A stretch of 64,000 nucleotides of DNA from SVQP01 sp045587385. GTDB lineage: Bacteria; Bacillota; Clostridia; Oscillospirales; CAG-272. A model generated the notes under the pieces. It worked only from the letters and a program-made list of their open reading frames with translations. It made no database searches and had not been told where the DNA came from. This document shows positions 43,102-51,364 of this stretch, piece after piece. The translations under genes and the position numbers were made by a program. Position 1 is the stretch's first letter; each line of letters begins with the position of its first letter. The DNA lies in NCBI GenBank assembly GCA_045587385.1, contig JAZNCE010000124.1:59572-123571 (forward strand). The letters are read 5' to 3'.

Positions 43102-43764
43102 ATGAAAGACATCTCGCAAATCTTGAATAAGCTTTCGATCACGGCATGTGCAAGCGCGGACTGCATTGAGAGAGCCTCTTTGGTTGCCGCTCCTGTTTTT
43201 TTGCAAATGCAACGCGATCAAACAATATTGTCTCCGGGACAAACGGGTGATGCCCTGTACGTATTATGCGAAGGTCGTGCCGCCGCTTATGCTGCTGACG
43301 AGGACAAGCACGTATTGCTGCGCACGTTTGAGCCTTATGAAATATTTGGCATTTCCAACCTGTTTACTGATCAGCCTTTTGTAACAAAGATCATTGCAAA
43401 AACAGATTGCACCGTGCTTGTGCTGTATAAGCCGTTTTTAACCTATCTGATTGACAACGACGTTGCCGTAAGATACCAATATATCGCTTTTTTAGCCAAA
43501 AAGACGCTGTATCTCAATCAAAAGATTTCTTGCTTGACCGCGGGATCAGCCGAGCAAAAGTTAGCCTACTGGTTAGATGCGAACGCCAGCGGTGACATCG
43601 TGCAGACGCAGATTCCCATGAATGCGCTTTGCACCATGCTGGATATCGGCAGGGCCTCTCTGTACCGCGCCTTTGACAAACTGGAGCAAGAAGGCTTTAT
43701 CATCCGTGAACAAAAAACGGTGCGGCTTCTTGACCGTGACCGTATGTTACATAAATACAAATGA
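43102..43764 (+). CDS. Crp/Fnr-family transcriptional regulator
   Basis: This 220-residue regulator has a cNMP-type jelly-roll (~15-130, with LSPGQTGDALYVLCEGRAAAYA, quoted in parts) and a C-terminal winged helix (MNALCTMLDIGRASLYRAFDKLEQEGFI). The N-terminal two cysteines (CACASADC segment) are not arranged like a 4Fe-4S FNR cluster, so the effector is unclear. It is directly upstream of and in line with an ABC importer, which it probably controls. Confidence 0.85.
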   Translation: MKDISQILNKLSITACASADCIERASLVAAPVFLQMQRDQTILSPGQTGDALYVLCEGRAAAYAADEDKHVLLRTFEPYEIFGISNLFTDQPFVTKIIAKTDCTVLVLYKPFLTYLIDNDVAVRYQYIAFLAKKTLYLNQKISCLTAGSAEQKLAYWLDANASGDIVQTQIPMNALCTMLDIGRASLYRAFDKLEQEGFIIREQKTVRLLDRDRMLHKYK

Positions 43765-43777
43765 AAGGGAAAAACTC

Positions 43778-44782
43778 ATGAAAACCACCATCAAAATCTT
43801 CTCCGTACTTCTCACCCTCGCGCTTGCGCTTTCCGTGCTTACGGGCTGTATCAATCAGAATCCCGATCCGGAAAAGGTACCTACCGTTGAAAACGTTAAC
43901 GTTATGGTACTCAACGGCACGACCGGCTTTGGCATGGCTAAGCTGATTTCCGACAACAAGAACGGCACTGCCGCTCTGCACTATACCGTTTCCGTAGAGA
44001 CCGATGCTTCCAATATCACCGCATCTCTTGTCAGCGGTGCGTGCGACATCGCTGCTCTTCCCACCAATGCAGCAGCAAACGTAGCTATGAAAACAGGCGG
44101 CGGTGTTAAAGTCATTGCAGTCAATACGCTTGGCGTGCTTTACGTTATGAACAACACCGAAAAGGTATCCGTTTCCTCCTTTGAGGATCTGCGCGGCAAA
44201 ACCGTTTATTGTCCCGCACAGAATCCCACCTTCCTGTTCAAGGCTGTATGTGAAGCAAACGGTTTGAAGGTTGGCGAGGATATCATCATTGACAACACCT
44301 ACGCGCAGCCTGCTGATCTGCGCACGGCTCTTGCTTCCGGTCTGGTCGATCTCGCTGTATTGCCCGAGCCCATGGTCACCATTGCAAAGAGTGCCAACGC
44401 TTCCCTTGCAGCATCTCTGGACCTTACCGCGGAATGGGCAAAGCATTATCCCGCCAATTCCTTGATGCAGGGATGCGTTGTTGTGCGCTCCCAGTTCGCA
44501 GAGCAGAATCCCGAAGCAGTTCAGACTTTTTTGAATGAATACAAAGCTTCTATCGAGTTCGTCAACGCAAACCCTGCGGACGCCTCCGGCATGATCGTTG
44601 AAGCAGGCATCTTCGCGCAAGCTCCCGTGGCAGCTAAGGCGATCCCCAATTCCAACATCTGCTATATTGACGGCGCTGAAATGAAGGCGGGCTTGCAGAA
44701 GTTCTATGAAATTCTGTACGCCGTTGCTCCCGCTTCCATTGGCGGTCAGCTGCCTGCAGAGGACTTTTATTACCTTCCCTGA
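43778..44782 (+). CDS. ABC transporter substrate-binding lipoprotein (SsuA/NMT1-like)
   Basis: This 334-residue lipoprotein has its signal peptide and lipobox at residues 21-24 (LTGC, Cys24). The rest is a bilobal type II binding fold of the SsuA/THI5/TauA class. Motifs are VMVLNGTTGFGMA, SGACDIAALPTNAAAN, the TAXI/NMT-like DLRGKTVYCP hinge, and the LVDLAVLPEP strand. It is typical for sulfonate, taurine, thiamine-precursor or nitrate importers, and the ligand cannot be told. The frame continues 5' as an accidental extension; the ATG at 43778 has GAAAGGG upstream. Confidence 0.88.
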   Translation: MKTTIKIFSVLLTLALALSVLTGCINQNPDPEKVPTVENVNVMVLNGTTGFGMAKLISDNKNGTAALHYTVSVETDASNITASLVSGACDIAALPTNAAANVAMKTGGGVKVIAVNTLGVLYVMNNTEKVSVSSFEDLRGKTVYCPAQNPTFLFKAVCEANGLKVGEDIIIDNTYAQPADLRTALASGLVDLAVLPEPMVTIAKSANASLAASLDLTAEWAKHYPANSLMQGCVVVRSQFAEQNPEAVQTFLNEYKASIEFVNANPADASGMIVEAGIFAQAPVAAKAIPNSNICYIDGAEMKAGLQKFYEILYAVAPASIGGQLPAEDFYYLP

Positions 44783-45543
44783 TGAAACGTATCTTCAAAT
44801 ACTTTCTCATCGTTTTATTTTGGCTGGGGCTTTGGTGGGCGGCAGCCGCTATCGTAAATCTGCCGCTCATCCTTCCCTCTCCGATTGACGTGTTGGTCAA
44901 GCTGGGACAAATGAGTGCGACGCCGCTTTTCTGGCGTGTCATGTTGATTTCATCCGTTCGCGTACTTATCGGCATCGTCTGTTCATATGCGCTGGCATTT
45001 GCCCTTGCGCTGCTTTGTCACCGCGTCAAATTCCTGTACGACTTTTTCATGCCTGCGATCTCCGTTATAAAAACGACTCCCGTAACATCATTTATTCTGA
45101 TCGCATTCGTGCTTATGCACCGTGACCTGATTCCGGGTCTGATTGCAGCGCTGATCGTGTTCCCCGTAGTATTTTCCAATACAATCGAGGGACTTCGCGC
45201 TGCACGTCCCGAATTGATCGAAACCGCGCGTGCATACCGACTTGGCTGGGCGGATCGCGCCAGATGCATCTGGATACCAACGCTGCGTCCGTTCATGATC
45301 TCGGCTGCAGGTGCCTCGGTCGGTCTTGCGATCAAGGCAGGCGTTGCCGCAGAGGTACTGATCTGCCCGGAGGTTTCGGTTGGCAAATATATCTTCCAAG
45401 CTAAGCAAAACATGGAATATGTTGAGCTGTTTGCCTGGACGGTAGCAATCGTCATCTTCAGCTATCTCCTGGACTTGGCATTCAAGCTGGCGCTCAAGCG
45501 CATCAAGCGCAAGACCAGAAAGGAGGCAGCTTATGAAAATTGA
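44782..45543 (+). CDS. ABC transporter permease (SsuC/TauC-like)
   Basis: This 253-residue inner-membrane subunit has six helices. The EAA-loop region is ETARAYRLGWADRARCIWIPTLRPF. The start overlaps the substrate-binding gene stop by one base (TGATG). Confidence 0.9.
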   Translation: MKRIFKYFLIVLFWLGLWWAAAAIVNLPLILPSPIDVLVKLGQMSATPLFWRVMLISSVRVLIGIVCSYALAFALALLCHRVKFLYDFFMPAISVIKTTPVTSFILIAFVLMHRDLIPGLIAALIVFPVVFSNTIEGLRAARPELIETARAYRLGWADRARCIWIPTLRPFMISAAGASVGLAIKAGVAAEVLICPEVSVGKYIFQAKQNMEYVELFAWTVAIVIFSYLLDLAFKLALKRIKRKTRKEAAYEN

Positions 45544-46102
45544 GCATTTATGCTTCTCTTTTGAGAACAAACCGATTTTTGACGATTTCAATCTTGAAGT
45601 CAAGGATGAAGCCATCACGGCTTTGATGGCACCATCCGGACATGGCAAAACAACTCTGCTTCGGCTGATGGCAGGACTCATCAAGCCGCAAAGCGGAAGC
45701 ATTGAAACGAGCGGGAAATCCATAGGAATCATGTTCCAGGAGCCGCGTTTGTTCGGACAACTGACGGCTCTGCAAAACGTCACGCTTGTTATCAAGGACA
45801 AAAAGCACAAGCAAGAGCGCGCCTTGGCTTTATTGCAAGCCTTTGGCGTATCGGATGCATCCGATAAGTATCCGGACGAGCTTTCCGGCGGCATGGCAAA
45901 GCGTGTCAGCCTTGCCAGAGCGATTGCGTATGACCCCGATGTTTTGCTTTTGGACGAGCCTTTTTCCGCATTGGACGAAGACACCAAGGCCGAGGTCATC
46001 AAAGCTGCCAAGCAGCTTCTGTGCGGCAAAACGGTATTACTGGTCACGCATGATGCAAAAGAAGCAGCAGAGTTCGCTGACCATATCGTAACTTTATCGT
46101 AA
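45533..46102 (+). CDS. ABC transporter ATP-binding protein
   Basis: This 189-residue ATPase completes the importer. The P-loop is APSGHGKTT (Lys39), with the first conserved Gly replaced by Ala33. The signature is LSGGMAKRVSLARAI, and Walker B is LLLDEPFSALD with the following ED. It is short compared with the ~240-260 of SsuB/TauB, lacking the usual C-terminal extension. It overlaps the permease by 11 nt. Confidence 0.87.
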   Translation: MKIEHLCFSFENKPIFDDFNLEVKDEAITALMAPSGHGKTTLLRLMAGLIKPQSGSIETSGKSIGIMFQEPRLFGQLTALQNVTLVIKDKKHKQERALALLQAFGVSDASDKYPDELSGGMAKRVSLARAIAYDPDVLLLDEPFSALDEDTKAEVIKAAKQLLCGKTVLLVTHDAKEAAEFADHIVTLS

Positions 46103-46104
46103 AT

Positions 46105-46147
46105 AAAGCACTTACCGCAACGGATAATCCGTTGCGGTAAGTGCTTT
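46105..46147. terminator. Bidirectional terminator
   Basis: A ~21-bp near-perfect stem (AAAGCACTTACCGCAACGGAT arm) separates converging genes, with T-runs on both sides. Confidence 0.9.
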
Positions 46148-46150
46148 TCT

Positions 46151-47260
46151 TTATGAATCGGTCTCTATGGGCTTATCGCTCATCAATCTAAGATCTAACA
46201 GCTCGGCGATCAATAAAAGCATAAGGTCGCGTTCTCTTTGATCCAGATCGTTAAAGGTACGGATCATGGTCACAATATGCTTCAAGCTGCGCGCATTGAG
46301 CTCCGAAAGCGTTGTGGCGCCCGTAGATTCCAGCATGGTAAACAATACATCAACAAAATGCTTTCTTGCCCCCACAGGCAGCGCATGAATGCGATCGTTG
46401 AGGAGCATGGTATCTCCAACCCCCTTTGACAGCTTCTTGGCCCTTACAAAGTTTCCTCCCATGACCTCCCAGCTGACCGCGTCGTGTTGGAAAACGCCGA
46501 TCTGCTTGCTCTTGACAACTCTTCTCTTGTCCTTGTTTTCAAAAAACATGCCAATCACGGAATTCTGCGGCATATAGATATGAAACTTATGCTCTGCTTC
46601 GAGATACGCGGGAAGCTCGGTGAATTCCCGGGAAAAACCAGGACCGTCGTTACTGAACGCCGCTACGATACGGTTTTGATTTTCGGGAGCACATTTCACC
46701 GCTGCATACAACGCCAGATGCCCGCCCTTGGAATGCCCTCCGATATAGAAATTCCCGCTTTGTGCAGCGCATACTCCATTGACGTATTCCACAACACGGC
46801 GTTGCGAAGGAATCTCATCAAGGAACAGCAAATTAAAGTCTTCCTTCCAGCCAACGATGGTGTCATCCGTTCCGCGGATACTGATATACGAAATTTTTTC
46901 CTTGAGTCTGATCGTCAAGGCGGAAAACTGCTTTTCCGCATCAAGATCGATTTCGTTGACGAATGCGGAAAGCGTTAAGCCTCCAAACCTTTTGCTCTCC
47001 GCCATCATGCGGAACATTTTGTAAATCTGCGCAGAGATGACCAAGCCGGGTCCCTTGTTCTTTTTGATGTCATTTTCAAAGAAAAACTGCATGGCAGCCT
47101 GCTTGATCGTAACGGGTGGAGCGGTGGGATCAGAGGAAACGATCCCCGAAAAATCCACAAATGCAAGCAAAGACAGTATAAGGTTGTCCACCTCGCCAAG
47201 CTTGACTTGATCAAAGGTAATGTCTCCGCGCCACTTCAGATAATCAATGATATTTGCCAT
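46151..47260 (-). CDS. DUF2974 (Mbeg1-like) alpha/beta hydrolase
   Basis: This 369-residue protein has the N-terminal MANIIDYLKWRGDITF start of the Mbeg1-like family and a GGHSKGGHLA nucleophile elbow with Ser. DUF2974 proteins are lipase-like. The ATG at 47260 follows AAAGGAGTGC; the in-frame GTG at 47269 is closer to that site and less likely. Substrate is unknown. It follows the rhamnosidase gene (16 nt gap) and may share its transcript. Confidence 0.82.
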   Translation of the reverse strand: MANIIDYLKWRGDITFDQVKLGEVDNLILSLLAFVDFSGIVSSDPTAPPVTIKQAAMQFFFENDIKKNKGPGLVISAQIYKMFRMMAESKRFGGLTLSAFVNEIDLDAEKQFSALTIRLKEKISYISIRGTDDTIVGWKEDFNLLFLDEIPSQRRVVEYVNGVCAAQSGNFYIGGHSKGGHLALYAAVKCAPENQNRIVAAFSNDGPGFSREFTELPAYLEAEHKFHIYMPQNSVIGMFFENKDKRRVVKSKQIGVFQHDAVSWEVMGGNFVRAKKLSKGVGDTMLLNDRIHALPVGARKHFVDVLFTMLESTGATTLSELNARSLKHIVTMIRTFNDLDQRERDLMLLLIAELLDLRLMSDKPIETDS

Positions 47261-47285
47261 TGCCAGCACTCCTTTCGATTGTTTA

Positions 47286-49877
47286 TTAAAGACTTACGGC
47301 ACGGTATACGCCGGAGCCGACGCAGCACGTATCATCCTCGCCGCAAACCTGTCCGGCGCCCTGCTCCGAGGTGATCTCAACGCCCTCCTCGAACGAAAGG
47401 ACGGCATGCGTATTGGCGGGAACTCTGACGAGATATTCATAGCCCTTGGCGGTCTTATCTGCACGCACTTCAATCGTGCCGTACTGACATTCATAGGTAA
47501 CTGCTACGTGATCGACACCCTTGACGTGGTAAGGCTTGACCACAAACGTCTTGAAGCCGGGCTCTGCGGGCTGAATACCGCCAAGGTATGCATAATAAAT
47601 ATATGCAAATCCCGCATGCATGGGATGGTTATACGAGGAAATGCCATGGGTGCGATCCGTTTCAACGTGGTGCATTTCCAGCACTTCCCAAACCGACGTC
47701 GCACCGTCATCCATCATAGTGCCAAAGCTGGTATGTCTGCGATTGAAGAGGATCTCCATTGCCGCATCTCCCATGCCCTCTTCAAAGAGCAAAGGAATGA
47801 GATACTTATTTCCGTAGATACCCGTGCTCATGGCATAATCATCTGCCACGATGCTGCTGCGTAGAGATTCCAGAAGCGCAGCTCTGTCGTATTCGGGATA
47901 CACGCCCAAATTCAACGCCACGGCATCGGATGCCCAAGTTCCGTACGTATGCTTTTCATGATCGTAAAAATGACGAATGAACGATTCACCGATACGGTCT
48001 GCCAAATCGGTATAATACTTGGCGTTATTATAGCCAAATTGGTTTGAAAGCTCTGCCATCTTGATGCAAATCTCGTAAAACATCAGCGTAGAAGAATGAG
48101 GAACGGGAATTCTGCGCGGATTTGCTTCTCCTCCGGGAGGACACCAGTCACCAAGACCCACCGAGATGATATAGTCATCGGCTCTTGCCAGCTCGTGCTC
48201 TACCCACGCCTGCATCAGATCCCAGTTGCGTGTCACGGCAGCGGAGTCGTTGCAATAATGATACAGCCAATACGGAATGATGTTCTGTGCACAGCCCCAT
48301 AATGGAGTTGCCTCACCGCATCCGCGCTTACCGGGCGCGATCATGGTCCAGGTACCGTAGACCTCCTTTTGTGTACGAATGTCGCTCAAATACTTTTCGT
48401 AAGACGATACCATATCATAATTCATGATACCGGTATTGCATACGATCTGCGCATCGCCCAGCCAGCCGCATTTTTCGCGTGCAGGACAGTCTTCGGGCAA
48501 ACCGTGGTAATTGGAGCGGAAGGTACGGTCAATCAGCTTATGCAGCAAATTCAGGTCATCGGACGAGGATTCAAACGTGCCGTTTCGTTCCAGATCGGTA
48601 GACAGCGCACAACCGACCACAATATCAATTTCAGGCTCTTTACCGTATTCGTAACAATAGTCCACTCCCGTCAGTTCCACGTAACGGAAGCCGTGATAGG
48701 TAAATCGCGGACGCCATACTTCACCGTTCACATCTCCACGTGCAATATAGATCTCTTGCTGGATGCACTGTGTAGCAAACGTGCCCGTTGAACGGAAGTC
48801 CAACTGCCCTGCTGCGTTGAGTGTTTCCGCACAGCGGAACACGTAGATATGACCTCTGGAAGAACGAGGGAGATGAAATTCACAAACACCCGCAAAATTT
48901 TCACCCATATCAAAGATCCACGCGCCGTCGCTCTTGCCGCAGCAAGGTGTCACGCTGACCGCAGGAAATTGTCTGATCATGCGCACGGGAGGCATATTAC
49001 AAGGCTTGAGTACGCCCTTGGGAGTTTGATCGACAACGCAATCGATCCAGCCTGCGTCGCTTCCGTCTGCCAGTGCAAAATCCGGCGTTTCCAATCTTGC
49101 GTCATAGGTTTCGCCGCCGTAGATATTATTGAGTATGATCGGGCTGTTCTTGCTTTGCCACGTGGTGTCCGTAACAATTGCATCACGCGTGCCGTCGTCA
49201 TATTCGATCTCAAGGCGCGCGATCAGGCATACGTTGCCGTAATAAAATCCACCGTAAGTCCATACCTGGCTCTGCGCGTAAAAGCCTTCGCCCAGCCAAG
49301 CCGCGATCGCATTTTTCTCATCGATGAACGATGTAACGTCATACGCACGATACAAGATTTCTTTTTCATAATTGGTCATGGGCGGATCAATATAATCATC
49401 GGCAATCTTTTTGCCGTTGATATAATATTCTGCGCATCCAAGTCCGCAAGCATACAGCGTTGCACGACGAACACCCAACTTAGCCTCAAACTTCTTTCTC
49501 AAATACGGCGCCCAACTGACAGTATATTCCGCAGGGGTAATCCACTGCGCCTGCCACATATCGGGATATAATTCGGTGGAAAACTGCAGCGATGCAATGG
49601 CGCTTCTGTCGTAATTGTCTTTGATGCAAAGATTCCAAACGTATTCGGTAGCAGGTTGTAAAAACAGTTCGTCAAACGTGATATCCGAGGACTGATCGGA
49701 TTCAACGGTATCCGAATCAAACACGATCTCGTTATCCTTGCAGATGGTAACGCGATAGGTTTTTTGAAGCACGTTTTCCCGTTCAGATTTCATCTTCCAT
49801 GAAAATCTGATTCCATGCGTCAATACAAGATCAGGCGCGGGATTATGATCAATTCTTAAATCAAACAGTTGCAGCAT
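47286..49877 (-). CDS. Alpha-L-rhamnosidase (glycoside hydrolase family 78), first copy
   Basis: This 863-residue enzyme has the GH78 layout: N-terminal beta-sandwich domains, then the (alpha/alpha)6 barrel. The barrel carries GLPEDCPAREKCGWLGDAQIVCNT, whose motif DCPAREKCGWLGD holds the general acid and base region. A late YAMSTGIYGNKYLIPLLFEEG stretch and the C-terminal beta-domain complete the fold. No signal peptide is present, so it is probably cytoplasmic and acts on short rhamnosides taken up. It is the first gene of a leftward unit with DUF2974. Confidence 0.92.
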   Translation of the reverse strand: MLQLFDLRIDHNPAPDLVLTHGIRFSWKMKSERENVLQKTYRVTICKDNEIVFDSDTVESDQSSDITFDELFLQPATEYVWNLCIKDNYDRSAIASLQFSTELYPDMWQAQWITPAEYTVSWAPYLRKKFEAKLGVRRATLYACGLGCAEYYINGKKIADDYIDPPMTNYEKEILYRAYDVTSFIDEKNAIAAWLGEGFYAQSQVWTYGGFYYGNVCLIARLEIEYDDGTRDAIVTDTTWQSKNSPIILNNIYGGETYDARLETPDFALADGSDAGWIDCVVDQTPKGVLKPCNMPPVRMIRQFPAVSVTPCCGKSDGAWIFDMGENFAGVCEFHLPRSSRGHIYVFRCAETLNAAGQLDFRSTGTFATQCIQQEIYIARGDVNGEVWRPRFTYHGFRYVELTGVDYCYEYGKEPEIDIVVGCALSTDLERNGTFESSSDDLNLLHKLIDRTFRSNYHGLPEDCPAREKCGWLGDAQIVCNTGIMNYDMVSSYEKYLSDIRTQKEVYGTWTMIAPGKRGCGEATPLWGCAQNIIPYWLYHYCNDSAAVTRNWDLMQAWVEHELARADDYIISVGLGDWCPPGGEANPRRIPVPHSSTLMFYEICIKMAELSNQFGYNNAKYYTDLADRIGESFIRHFYDHEKHTYGTWASDAVALNLGVYPEYDRAALLESLRSSIVADDYAMSTGIYGNKYLIPLLFEEGMGDAAMEILFNRRHTSFGTMMDDGATSVWEVLEMHHVETDRTHGISSYNHPMHAGFAYIYYAYLGGIQPAEPGFKTFVVKPYHVKGVDHVAVTYECQYGTIEVRADKTAKGYEYLVRVPANTHAVLSFEEGVEITSEQGAGQVCGEDDTCCVGSGVYRAVSL

Positions 49878-49912
49878 GTATTACCTCCATACCCAAATTA
49901 CTTAGTACATAC

Positions 49913-49941
49913 ATTATAGCAGATAATTTCCGGATAGTCAA
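49913..49941 (-). promoter_or_regulatory. SigA-type promoter of the first GH78 gene
   Basis: On the minus strand TTGACT is followed after 17 bp by TATAAT. Confidence 0.85.
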
Positions 49942-50477
49942 TTTGATTGTAAGAAATTTCACATTCGACTTTTTCGTTTGGTACAACATCCACAAAAATG
50001 CAGACCGTTTTTGGTCGATGCGCACATTATCACAGCTGCGCTTGCGGCATTTGTGCACTTTGACAATACCAAGAGCATTATACATGGTGCGACAATCGTT
50101 CAATTCCCACATTAGCACCTAAAACAAGCGCATGCTATCGAGCTTGCCGTCATCAGCGTCTCATGTTCTGTATTCCCCTTATATCATAATGCTTTTTCAG
50201 CATTGCAAAGCAAGTTTAGTATGCTTTACTTGCGTGATTATCCGCGTCATCAAGCTCTTCGAATGGTGGTTTTTAGCGCTTTTCAACACGACAATCATGT
50301 CGTGTCAAGTCGGCTTCCTCGGATGCTTGTTATCCATTTGTTGTGATGCTGTTTTTGATACTTTTTGATTGTTTTAACACTATTTTTTTGCTGTTTTTCG
50401 CAATTTCGCTTAATTTACTAATATTGTCACTTTGTTATGAAATTGCATATTGCAAAGAGCTATTTTTGCATTTTGTA

Positions 50478-50506
50478 TTGACAAATTGACGCTTCTAATA
50501 TAAAAT
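50478..50506 (+). promoter_or_regulatory. Promoter of the LRR protein gene
   Basis: TTGACA is followed after 17 bp by TAAAAT. Confidence 0.75.
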
Positions 50507-50562
50507 AAGTGCACAAACAACGGATTAGCTTCCGTGTATTTTGAGGAAAGTGAGGTTTCGCC

Positions 50563-51225
50563 ATGCAACAAATCAAGGCATCTGCAGGACTTGCGTTCAG
50601 CGCAATCAACGATAATGAGTGTGCCCTCTCCGGCATTGGCACCTGTACAGACCACAATATCGTGATCCCCACTGAGCACATGGGAAGAACCGTAACAGGT
50701 ATCGCTGATATGGCATTCGCTCATAATCACGAGATCATTTCCGTATATGTTCCCGCGTCCGTCACCATGATCGGTGATTACGCTTTTGCATGGTGTCACG
50801 GACTGACTTCCGTCACCATGGAAAATCAAGGTGTAAGAGCAATCGGTGAGCGTTGCTTTATCGGATGCGACAGCATGACCAATCTTTACCTTGGCGACGC
50901 GATCCGCTCTATCGGCGAAAAGGCATTTGCTTTTTGCGCATCGCTGCAAACACTCTCGCTTCCCTATGGCACGCGCGAGGTTGGTCATTCCGCATTTGAG
51001 GGATGCACCTCTCTTGTAACCGTAATCCTTCCGGAAACCCTGGATACCCTGCCCAACAACATGTTTGGCGCATGTATCTCCCTTCGTGACGTTTCCCTCT
51101 CCTCGCTGACCAAGTCCATCGGATACTACGCTTTCTCCTACTGCCGCAATCTGCGTAACATCAACGTAGGAAATGCACTGGTGGATGATCAAGCCTTCAT
51201 GGGCTGCGAGGCTTTAGCAAGCTAA
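50563..51225 (+). CDS. BspA-like leucine-rich-repeat protein (LRR_5)
   Basis: This 220-residue protein is built of about six ~23-residue LRR_5 repeats, for example IGDYAFAWCHGLTSVTM, IGERCFIGCDSMTNLYL, IGEKAFAFCASLQTLSL and VGHSAFEGCTSLVTVIL. There is no signal peptide or wall anchor, so it appears intracellular, unlike most BspA proteins. The cysteines at one position of each repeat face the same side. Role is unknown. It is flanked by rhamnosidase genes. Confidence 0.88.
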   Translation: MQQIKASAGLAFSAINDNECALSGIGTCTDHNIVIPTEHMGRTVTGIADMAFAHNHEIISVYVPASVTMIGDYAFAWCHGLTSVTMENQGVRAIGERCFIGCDSMTNLYLGDAIRSIGEKAFAFCASLQTLSLPYGTREVGHSAFEGCTSLVTVILPETLDTLPNNMFGACISLRDVSLSSLTKSIGYYAFSYCRNLRNINVGNALVDDQAFMGCEALAS

Positions 51226-51247
51226 AGAAAACACGGCGACACACATA

Positions 51248-51272
51248 CAGACCGAGAACAAAGCTCGGTCTG
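51248..51272 (+). terminator. Terminator of the LRR gene
   Basis: A 9-bp stem CAGACCGAG / CTCGGTCTG is followed by TTTTTT. Confidence 0.9.
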
Positions 51273-51301
51273 TTTTTTATTGATCAATTTCATCATATCC
51301 C

Positions 51302-51330
51302 TTGCATTTCCACCGCACATATGCTATACT
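51302..51330 (+). promoter_or_regulatory. Promoter of the second GH78 gene
   Basis: TTGCAT is followed after 17 bp by TATACT. Confidence 0.75.
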
Positions 51331-51364
51331 TGAAGCAACGACCAACATCTATGGAGGTGCTAAT

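Larger units (their letters stand above)
49878..50562. other. Gene-poor regulatory stretch between the divergent GH78 gene and the LRR gene
   Basis: Apart from two promoters, these 685 bp hold no convincing gene. An open frame at 49861-50118 on the minus strand has no family match and no good start. The middle is AT-rich with T-runs. Confidence 0.7.

Noticed and set aside
49861..50118. Minus-strand frame upstream of the first rhamnosidase
   Set aside because: No homology pattern, and it spans the rhamnosidase promoter.
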